The position numbers and the translations under genes are program-made. Of a stretch of 64,000 nucleotides of DNA, positions 45,625 to 53,115 are shown piece by piece. Positions within the stretch are counted from its first letter, which is position 1, and every line of letters starts with the position of its first letter. The stretch comes from Crassaminicella indica (lineage in GTDB: Bacteria > Bacillota > Clostridia > Peptostreptococcales > Thermotaleaceae). Below the pieces are notes generated by a model. It was not told the DNA's origin, made no database searches, and saw only the letters and a list, made by a program, of their open reading frames with translations. The DNA is taken from the NCBI RefSeq assembly GCF_019203185.1, contig NZ_CP078093.1, positions 1,771,058-1,835,057 of the forward strand, read 5' to 3'.

Positions 45625-48603
45625 ATGTTAGTTGAAAAAGCATTAATGAAAGAAGAAGTTAAATTAATATTGCCTAATTACAAAGAAATAGGAGAACAAA
45701 TCGAGAAATTAAGAGATAGTTTACTAGGAATGCCATTAGGAAATAAGAAGAGATCGGATGAATACTATAGAAATAATTTTTCCATTCTAGGAGGAAGAGG
45801 AACAGGTAAAACAAGTGTGTTACTTTCTCTAATGAATTGTTTAAGAGCAAAAAAGAACATAAATAATGATTTTGTTATGCCTTTGATTGTTCCTGATAAG
45901 ATTAGTGAGGCAAGTGACGTACTGGGGTGGATTATAGATTCTTTTGAAGATGAAGTAAATAATTGTGTGAAAAAGTACTGTGAAAAATTAAAAGGAAGGA
46001 ATTTTGAACATAGTGAATATTTTAAATACTGTATCAAGGAAGAGAAAACAGAGCTTGAAAGATTATTTATAAAGTTACAAGAGGATTATGTATATCGAAA
46101 GATTAGATATTATGAAGTTATTAAGGAAAATTATGTAGGAAAGAACGAGTATCGAAAAGATAATTTGAGAATATTAAATGCTGATATAGAATTAGGTAAA
46201 ACTTTCAATAAATTTATTGATGAATTGATTTTTTTTAAGAAGAATAAGTTAAAAGAGGATGAAAATGGTAAAGAACCATTAATTTTTATATTTTTTGACG
46301 ATGTAGATATTTGTCATGAACGATGTATAGAAATTTTATTAACTATTTTAAGATATTTAACACATCCTAATATTGTTACAATCACATCTGGCGATTATAA
46401 AATATTCCATGAAGAATTGACAATGGAGTTCTTGAGAAAAGATCAGGTTTTTAGAGAATCGTTAATGACAAAGATATATAGTGATAAAGAAGATAGTTAT
46501 AGTGAAAATAAGCAAACAGCTTTAGAGATACGAAAAGAATTAAGTCATAATTATTTAAAGAAGATACTTCCTCCTGTTTTTCGATATGAAATTAAAGAGT
46601 TATCAAATGAGGATAAAAAGGATTTTGGCTATATTGAAAATAATAAAAAAGATCAGAATAAAGAAGATAATAAAGGACATTTATTAAAAAAATTAAAAAA
46701 AATAACAAACATTGATGAGAAGGAGCTAGAAATATATCTTAGAATTTTTGATAATACACCTAGAGGATTAGCGAATGTATATCAGTTTGTATGTGATAAT
46801 GGAGAGTTTGATATAAAAAAACGAAAGCAATTATTGCATATTATTGTAGATACAAATAATCAATTAAAAAAATACAAAAAATATATTTACAAGATGATTC
46901 ATTTAGACAAAAAAATATCTTCAGATGAAAGTCCAAGGATAAATTATGAATTATTGGGTTTATATTTTTATAAATTATATTCTGAATGTAATGAAATTGA
47001 AAAAAGAAGAGAGTTATTTGATGACTTTGTTGTATTATTTAGTTTATTGAATTTTTTTGAAAAAATAGATATAAACTTGGACAAAAGAATAAATGAGCAA
47101 GAGAGTGGTAAGGTACTTATTGAAATCTTAAAAAGTAGAAATGAAGCATTATATCCTAATGTATATGATATTAAGGAAGATAAAAATAAGGAGAGTGCGA
47201 CAGATGATAAAAAAAATAATGGTTGTATAAAGCATATGAAAGATATATCTAATATGCTAAAGCTATATGATTGGGCATCTGAGGATATTTTTAGAAATAA
47301 AGCAGAAAGATTTTATTTTGAAGGAAAAATATATGGAAAATATATTAGCAAATTTGCAAAAAAATATTTTGAACAAATAAATAGTAGCTTTAATACTGAT
47401 GAAAATCTAGACATAGGAGGAATTTTCAAAAAAATATATGAGAGTGATCCGAGATGGGTTAGAAATAAAGTGAATTTTATATATGAAAACTCTAAAACAA
47501 TAGATGAAATTTGGAAAGATAAGTGTATAGAAACTATAGATATTATGTTTAAATTAACTGGAAAAAAGAAATCAGATATACTTAAAGAAGTAAATAAAGA
47601 GGCAGGAACAGATTATAACAAAAAGTTAATTATTCGAAAAATTGAGGCTAAAGAAAATTTAGGAAAAGGAGATCCAGAAAAAATAAAAAGAGTTTTTGAT
47701 AAGTTGTTAGAATGGTATGATGATTCGAATGAAATTGAATTTGAAGAATATTTTGCAGAGCTTAAAAAACTTTATGAAGAATATTTAATCTATATAAATT
47801 GTGATAAAGAAAATAATTTAGAACGAAAAATAGATGAATTAAAAACAATTATAAAGGAAAAAGGAGAAAATCGCTTAGAAAAAATTATAGAAGAAATTAA
47901 TAATAACTTAGAAGAAACCATAGATTATACTTTAAGTGGAATTGCTGAAACTTTTGATAAAGAATCTTTGAATAGTTGGCAGCAAGTTTATGAAGTGTAT
48001 AGAGATATTTTTTTAGAATGCAGAAAATATATTACACCAAAGGAAAAAGGGAATAAAAATGATGAAGAGTATTATGCTGATGAAGAAGTTGTACTAAAAT
48101 CAGATATAGAGGAAATACTTCTTAAAATAAGATCATTTGATATTTTGGGGGTAAATGGAATTGTTGATGAGCTATTAAAAGAATTTTATTATATAAATAA
48201 AAAAGTGTTGAAAAATAAAATAAAGGAAATGAAGCACAAAATAGAGACTATAGGATTAGAAAAAAGAATAAAAAAGCAGATACAAAAGTATTTAGAAATT
48301 GTAGAAAATAGTCCAGTAGAGATATTGAAAGGAGACAATAGGAAAGTAGGAAAATTAAGAAGAAAATTATGTCAAGAAGATTTAAAAAAAGTATTTTATG
48401 AATATGTACAAGCGAGTACAATGATTGAATATTTAAGTAGGAAAAATATTAATGATGAATTTAGTGAGTTCAGGAAGCAGATTGAAGCAAATCAAGATGG
48501 AAAAGGATTAGGAAGATACTTGAAGGAAAGAGTTAATAAAAGAGCGTTATACAAGGAATTTAATGAAAAATTTAAGAAAGAGTTTATAAAAAGTATTGGA
48601 TAA
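45625..48603 (+). CDS. rdrA: RdrA-like P-loop ATPase of a RADAR anti-phage system
   Basis: A 992-residue soluble ATPase. Walker A GGRGTGKTS at 56-64; Walker B LIFIFFDDVD at 219-228; a sensor-like VTITSGDYKIFHE at 251-263. The rest is long, helical and very rich in lysine and glutamate. In RADAR, RdrA is a large AAA/KAP-like ATPase that assembles with the adenosine deaminase RdrB and is needed for phage-triggered deamination. I base the call on this ATPase plus the deaminase 16 bases downstream, not on RdrA sequence alone. The ATG at 45625 follows GAGAGGAG; an upstream GTG at 45592 has no site. Confidence 0.8.
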   Translation: MLVEKALMKEEVKLILPNYKEIGEQIEKLRDSLLGMPLGNKKRSDEYYRNNFSILGGRGTGKTSVLLSLMNCLRAKKNINNDFVMPLIVPDKISEASDVLGWIIDSFEDEVNNCVKKYCEKLKGRNFEHSEYFKYCIKEEKTELERLFIKLQEDYVYRKIRYYEVIKENYVGKNEYRKDNLRILNADIELGKTFNKFIDELIFFKKNKLKEDENGKEPLIFIFFDDVDICHERCIEILLTILRYLTHPNIVTITSGDYKIFHEELTMEFLRKDQVFRESLMTKIYSDKEDSYSENKQTALEIRKELSHNYLKKILPPVFRYEIKELSNEDKKDFGYIENNKKDQNKEDNKGHLLKKLKKITNIDEKELEIYLRIFDNTPRGLANVYQFVCDNGEFDIKKRKQLLHIIVDTNNQLKKYKKYIYKMIHLDKKISSDESPRINYELLGLYFYKLYSECNEIEKRRELFDDFVVLFSLLNFFEKIDINLDKRINEQESGKVLIEILKSRNEALYPNVYDIKEDKNKESATDDKKNNGCIKHMKDISNMLKLYDWASEDIFRNKAERFYFEGKIYGKYISKFAKKYFEQINSSFNTDENLDIGGIFKKIYESDPRWVRNKVNFIYENSKTIDEIWKDKCIETIDIMFKLTGKKKSDILKEVNKEAGTDYNKKLIIRKIEAKENLGKGDPEKIKRVFDKLLEWYDDSNEIEFEEYFAELKKLYEEYLIYINCDKENNLERKIDELKTIIKEKGENRLEKIIEEINNNLEETIDYTLSGIAETFDKESLNSWQQVYEVYRDIFLECRKYITPKEKGNKNDEEYYADEEVVLKSDIEEILLKIRSFDILGVNGIVDELLKEFYYINKKVLKNKIKEMKHKIETIGLEKRIKKQIQKYLEIVENSPVEILKGDNRKVGKLRRKLCQEDLKKVFYEYVQASTMIEYLSRKNINDEFSEFRKQIEANQDGKGLGRYLKERVNKRALYKEFNEKFKKEFIKSIG

Positions 48604-48619
48604 TTGAAGGGGTAAAATT

Positions 48620-51382
48620 ATGTTCAGAGAAAAAATGGATTTACGTGTAAAAATTTTAACTCTTCCTTTTACAGAATTTACTTTTTATAAAGAAGATTAC
48701 TTTGAAAAATTAGCAAAAAAAACGAATACAAATGAATATAATAAATATTTTCAAGAAGAGTTTTTGAATAAAATCTATCCAATACTAAATAGAAATCAAA
48801 AAATTAATAATTTAGATGAAATAAAGTTATTAGTACAAAAATATTATCCTCAAGAAAAGTTAAATACAAGTAGCTATACTAAGAATGGATTTTTAGAATT
48901 TTATCTAAATTATTTAACAGAGCTTAGTAAAATATTTTTGACTCATAGAAATGGAAATATTGCTTTAAAGTATTGGGAAGGATCTAGTGAAAAAGATTTA
49001 TTAGGACCATATAAAGGACTTCATAAAGTAGTATTTTGGAATTCTCTTAATAGAATGTTTACAACGGATATATTAGTTATTTTATACCTTTTGGAAAATG
49101 GAATGGAAGAGGAATATTATTTAAAGGGATATCATTCAAATGTTATGGTTGAAGATTTACAGTTGCAAAATATTCTTAGTAAAGGGGTAGCAGAGACCCA
49201 TATGCATATGAATGCAGGGATTGATTTTGCTGTAACTTGGCAAGAATTAATGTCTGTTAGTAGAAAAAGTATTAAAAAAAATAGAGAAAAAATCATTAAT
49301 GAGGATAAAGTTATAGGGAAAGATATTCAGTTAAATATTTATATAAATGCAATGGCGATTACTAGAATATTATTGGCAAAATATCTTTCTGATAGAGATA
49401 ATTTATTTCAAGCGAAGTCCCAAAATTTAATTTGCTATTATGAAAAAATGAATTTTAAAGATGGATTAAGTGTATTAGATTTTTTGAAAAAGATATATAA
49501 AGGAGAAAATTTAAAAAACGATATTATTGATTATGAATTGTATTTTGAGGATTTAAAAGCTAAATTTAATTTAACTGAAACAGTAGACGATAAAAGTAAA
49601 GATTGGGAATATGATTTTGCTAAAAAGGATATTATTCATAAGATATTGTGTACTTATGGAGAATATTCTATAGTAGAGAATATCTTTTTGTTTCGATCAT
49701 TAAAGTATATAAGAAAACATAAGGAAGATGAATATTTTGCTAAAATTTTTTGGCAATATATACGAATAAAAAATGAAGTATTTCAACTAAAGGTACAAAC
49801 AAATTATATAAGAGGATTAGATAACTTTATAGATTACTATAATCGTTCTGTTGAGAGTGATTATAAAAAAAAGGAACTCATGGGATTGATTATGAGTACT
49901 CAATTCAAAAATACCAGTTTGCAAAAGCTAGAAGGAAGAATTACTGTAGGAAGTGCAACGAGTGTTGAGGGAATTAAGAAAAGTTTAAAAGAAAAAATCA
50001 TAGCAGTATTAGAAGCTTATCAAGAAATTTCCGAGAAATTATCAGAGCAAAAAAGAAAAATTCCAGACATTGGTTTAATTATACATTTTATAAAAAAGAA
50101 AGATAAAAAAATGATGGAAAAATGCTGGGTTAATTATAAGGAAAAGGAAGAATCAGCTCAATTATATTTTAGAGAAATGCAGGAGGAGTATTTTAGACAA
50201 ATACAAGCAATTAATGAATTAAGAGAGGATATAGAAGGATTATCTGATTATATTGTAGGGATTGATGCAGCGGCAATAGAAAATGATACAGAACCGTGGG
50301 TTTTTGCACCTATATATGAATTTGCGAGAAACAGTGATACGCACAAATTAGTATATAGTAAAGGTTATCATAAAAGAATAAAAAATTTGGGATTTACATT
50401 TCATGCTGGGGAAGATTTTAGACATATTTTAACAGGAATACGAAGAATTGATGAAGTAATAAAGCATTTTAAATTTCATGCAGGAGATAGAATCGGACAT
50501 GGTATTGCAATTGGTATAGATCCAAAGAAGTGGGTACTTGATAACCGAATTACTATTCTTCCGCGCATAGAGCATATAGAAAACTTATTATGGATTTGGG
50601 GCTTATGCAAAGATGGAAACTTTGCAAGAAAAATTGATGCACATTATCTAGAAAGAGAAATCTTGATGAGGGCAGAGGCTATTTATCAAAATATGAATGG
50701 TATAACAGTATATAATCTTTGGAAGGCATATCAAAATAAGTTTAAGATATTTCGTATTAGTCAAAAGTATGGAAATGCTATTAAAAACAGAGATATAAAT
50801 AATCATACAGTAATTTGCAATAATGAGCTTTTTTGTTTTTACATTCAATCTGAATATGCAATGCTTTGGGATTCCGATAAATTGACGCATGCACAACATT
50901 GCAAATGTTATTTAAAAAAGATGTTAGAACCTATTGAGATTGAGGTAAAAAAAGAAGATATTGATATGATAATAGAAGTTCAAAAATTTATTCTATCTCA
51001 AGTAAGCAAAGCTGGAATTATTATTGAAACCAATCCTACATCAAATACAGCTATAGGAAACATAGAAAATTTATTCGAACATTATGTACATCATTTAAAT
51101 CAAAATGGATTAGATGATGTACATCAAATTGAAAATGGTATTATTGTAAGTATTAATTCAGATGATCCATCTGTATTTAATACAAATGTAAGCAATGAGT
51201 TTGCTTATACATATTATGCGTTGATAGAAAAAGGATATGCTAAAGAAGATGTACTTAAATGGATTAATAAGGTAAGAAAAAATGGTATGGCAAGTAGTTT
51301 TATTGAAACAAGAAAGTTAACTTATGAGCAAAAAAAAGAGGAGGTAGAAGATATAATCGAAAAGCTTAATAAATATATTTGA
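48620..51382 (+). CDS. rdrB: RdrB-like adenosine deaminase of a RADAR anti-phage system
   Basis: A 920-residue adenosine-deaminase-superfamily protein, far longer than housekeeping Add (about 340). Zinc and catalytic residues are in order: HxH in AETHMHMNAG (H194 and H196), FHAGED (H595, E598), DRIGHGIAI (H627), ETNPTSN, and SDDPSVF (D848-D849). About 400 residues separate HxH from HAGE, a large insertion consistent with RdrB, which forms big shells and deaminates ATP/adenosine or RNA. It follows the ATPase gene by 16 bases with AAGGGG. It is probably active, since every catalytic residue I looked for is present. Confidence 0.88.
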   Translation: MFREKMDLRVKILTLPFTEFTFYKEDYFEKLAKKTNTNEYNKYFQEEFLNKIYPILNRNQKINNLDEIKLLVQKYYPQEKLNTSSYTKNGFLEFYLNYLTELSKIFLTHRNGNIALKYWEGSSEKDLLGPYKGLHKVVFWNSLNRMFTTDILVILYLLENGMEEEYYLKGYHSNVMVEDLQLQNILSKGVAETHMHMNAGIDFAVTWQELMSVSRKSIKKNREKIINEDKVIGKDIQLNIYINAMAITRILLAKYLSDRDNLFQAKSQNLICYYEKMNFKDGLSVLDFLKKIYKGENLKNDIIDYELYFEDLKAKFNLTETVDDKSKDWEYDFAKKDIIHKILCTYGEYSIVENIFLFRSLKYIRKHKEDEYFAKIFWQYIRIKNEVFQLKVQTNYIRGLDNFIDYYNRSVESDYKKKELMGLIMSTQFKNTSLQKLEGRITVGSATSVEGIKKSLKEKIIAVLEAYQEISEKLSEQKRKIPDIGLIIHFIKKKDKKMMEKCWVNYKEKEESAQLYFREMQEEYFRQIQAINELREDIEGLSDYIVGIDAAAIENDTEPWVFAPIYEFARNSDTHKLVYSKGYHKRIKNLGFTFHAGEDFRHILTGIRRIDEVIKHFKFHAGDRIGHGIAIGIDPKKWVLDNRITILPRIEHIENLLWIWGLCKDGNFARKIDAHYLEREILMRAEAIYQNMNGITVYNLWKAYQNKFKIFRISQKYGNAIKNRDINNHTVICNNELFCFYIQSEYAMLWDSDKLTHAQHCKCYLKKMLEPIEIEVKKEDIDMIIEVQKFILSQVSKAGIIIETNPTSNTAIGNIENLFEHYVHHLNQNGLDDVHQIENGIIVSINSDDPSVFNTNVSNEFAYTYYALIEKGYAKEDVLKWINKVRKNGMASSFIETRKLTYEQKKEEVEDIIEKLNKYI

Positions 51383-51481
51383 TTATATATGGATAGTTTA
51401 TGGAAAATTTTATTATAAAAAATAGAAGCGTATTGAATTTGGATAATATAGTTTATTTATGAAATATAAGGTAGCGCATTA

Positions 51482-51510
51482 TTGACAGGGTAATTCAATA
51501 GTGGTAAAAT
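51482..51510 (+). promoter_or_regulatory. Strong sigma-A promoter of the peptide gene
   Basis: TTGACA (51482-51487), 17-base spacer, TAAAAT (51505-51510), 100 bases after rdrB stops. It makes the peptide module a separate transcription unit. Confidence 0.8.
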
Positions 51511-51550
51511 TTCTAATAGAATGGTATTTGAGAAAAGGAGGTATAATGTG

Positions 51551-51661
51551 ATGATCAAGAATGGGAAATTACTTCTTAAGTGGGGAAAGAAAGAGGTAAA
51601 AGATACAGCAAGAGTTGGAGTTATGTATTGTTTTAAGAGCTGTGAAAAAAATCAAAATTAG
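51551..51661 (+). CDS. Short two-cysteine peptide, putative RiPP precursor
   Basis: A 36-residue peptide. It has a lysine-rich first half (MIKNGKLLLKWGKKEVKDT) and a C-terminal part RVGVMYCFKSCEKNQN with cysteines 27 and 31. AAGGAGG lies nine bases before the ATG and six before an in-frame GTG at 51548. Own promoter, own terminator, and a radical SAM/SPASM enzyme with a peptide-recognition-like domain directly downstream: the usual layout of a precursor whose 'core' is modified at the C-terminal cysteines. No family is recognised, so sactipeptide- or ranthipeptide-type thioether chemistry is a hypothesis. Confidence 0.7.
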   Translation: MIKNGKLLLKWGKKEVKDTARVGVMYCFKSCEKNQN

Positions 51662-51685
51662 TAAGTTTATATAATTATGTTGAAT

Positions 51686-51714
51686 GAAAGGCTCCTGTTT
51701 TGGAGCCTTTTTTA
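51686..51714 (+). terminator. Terminator between the peptide gene and the radical SAM gene
   Basis: AAAGGCTCC (51687-51695) pairs with GGAGCCTTT around TGTTTT and runs into six T. Partial readthrough would give much more peptide mRNA than maturase mRNA. Confidence 0.88.
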
Positions 51715-51756
51715 AAATGCTTATGAGCAAATTTATATAAAGAGGAGAATTACAAT

Positions 51757-53085
51757 ATGGGCTTTGTGGAACGAGAAATAGAACTGGGTAAAGTATATAA
51801 ATTTCCTAAAAATCTAAAAAAGGTTTATTATCAGGGAAAAATTATTATTATATCTGTAGATACGGCAAATTGGTTAGTTTTTGATGATGAGAATGAATGG
51901 ATGATTTTTGATATGTTAAATAATCAGAAATCGATAAATGAAGTTTATGAAGCAACTAGTTTAAAAAGTAATCAGATGGTCGAAACTTTTATAAAGGTGG
52001 TTACACAAATTGAAGCTAAGTGTTTTGAAAATAAAAATATTTCTAGAGATGATTCCGTAAATATGTTTGTTTATTTGACAAATAGTTGTAATTTAAGATG
52101 TCCACATTGTTATGTATATGCTGGAGAAAAAGATGAAAAAGAATTAAATTTAGATGAATGGAAAAAGATTATAGGGGATTTCAAAAAACGAGGAGGTGAT
52201 AATATTACTTTTAGTGGTGGAGAAGTAACTATGAGAGAGGATCTTATTGATATTTTAAAATTTACAAAAGAATTAAATATAAAAACTACTGTATTGACTA
52301 ACGGTACTATATGGAGCGAAGAACTTATAATAAAAGCGAGTAAATATATAGATGAGATACAGATAAGTATTGATGGATATGATGAAAAGAGTAATGCAAA
52401 AATACGAGGAAAAGGTAATTTTCAAAAAGCAATAGACACGGTAGATAGATTTTATGAATTAGGAGTTAAATTATCTATTGCAGTTACCCCATTATATGAG
52501 GATATTGATAATTTTATTATCAGATTTGAAGATTTTGCTAAAAGTATGATAAAAAAGTATAATGATAATATCTATATGAAATTAAATCTAGAATTAATTA
52601 AAGGCAGAGATGTAGATTTAACAGAAGAAGAAAATGAAATTTATAAAAATAAGTTAAAGGAATTAACAGAAAAAATATATCCAAATTATTATATAAACAA
52701 TTTTATATTGAATCATTCTGATAATTATATTATTGATAATTGTGGATATGGAGAAATAACAATCGCTGCTAATGGAGATGTGTATTGTTGTAATAGAATT
52801 TATGAGATAGATCCTGTAGGAAACATATTAGAAATAGGGATAGAAAAAGCATTTGAAAAATTGAAAGAAATAAAGAAAAAAACAAGTGTGGATAATTTGT
52901 TACCATGCAAAAATTGTGAATTAAAATATATTTGTGGTGGAGGGTGTAGAATAAAGTATTGTTCTCCATTTAAAAAAGAACAATTTTGTAACAAGCAAGG
53001 ATATAGAAGAGATTGCACGGAAGAATATAAAAATAGTTTTTATAAAAATATGATAGAAAGTAATGAATTTATGTATTCTTATTAG
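51757..53085 (+). CDS. Radical SAM/SPASM peptide maturase with PqqD-like N-terminal domain
   Basis: A 442-residue enzyme. Residues about 10-90 resemble the PqqD/RRE winged-helix fold that grips precursor leader peptides (SVDTANWLVFDDENEWMIFD). The radical SAM barrel starts with C111-x3-C115-x2-C118 (CNLRCPHC), with FSGGE and SIDGYDE motifs. A SPASM region (about 328-430) has many cysteines, for example CKNCELKYICGGGC, for auxiliary iron-sulfur clusters. Such enzymes make thioether or carbon-carbon links in RiPPs. AGAGGAG precedes the ATG. The helicase gene starts at or just after its stop, so the two are co-expressed. Confidence 0.88.
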   Translation: MGFVEREIELGKVYKFPKNLKKVYYQGKIIIISVDTANWLVFDDENEWMIFDMLNNQKSINEVYEATSLKSNQMVETFIKVVTQIEAKCFENKNISRDDSVNMFVYLTNSCNLRCPHCYVYAGEKDEKELNLDEWKKIIGDFKKRGGDNITFSGGEVTMREDLIDILKFTKELNIKTTVLTNGTIWSEELIIKASKYIDEIQISIDGYDEKSNAKIRGKGNFQKAIDTVDRFYELGVKLSIAVTPLYEDIDNFIIRFEDFAKSMIKKYNDNIYMKLNLELIKGRDVDLTEEENEIYKNKLKELTEKIYPNYYINNFILNHSDNYIIDNCGYGEITIAANGDVYCCNRIYEIDPVGNILEIGIEKAFEKLKEIKKKTSVDNLLPCKNCELKYICGGGCRIKYCSPFKKEQFCNKQGYRRDCTEEYKNSFYKNMIESNEFMYSY

Positions 53086-53115
53086 ATGTATGTACATATG
53101 AAAAAAGGTGAAAAA

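Noticed and set aside
48620-51382. Calling the deaminase a housekeeping adenosine or AMP deaminase
   Set aside because: At 920 residues with a 400-residue spacing between the first two metal motifs, and directly after a large ATPase gene, it fits RdrB far better.
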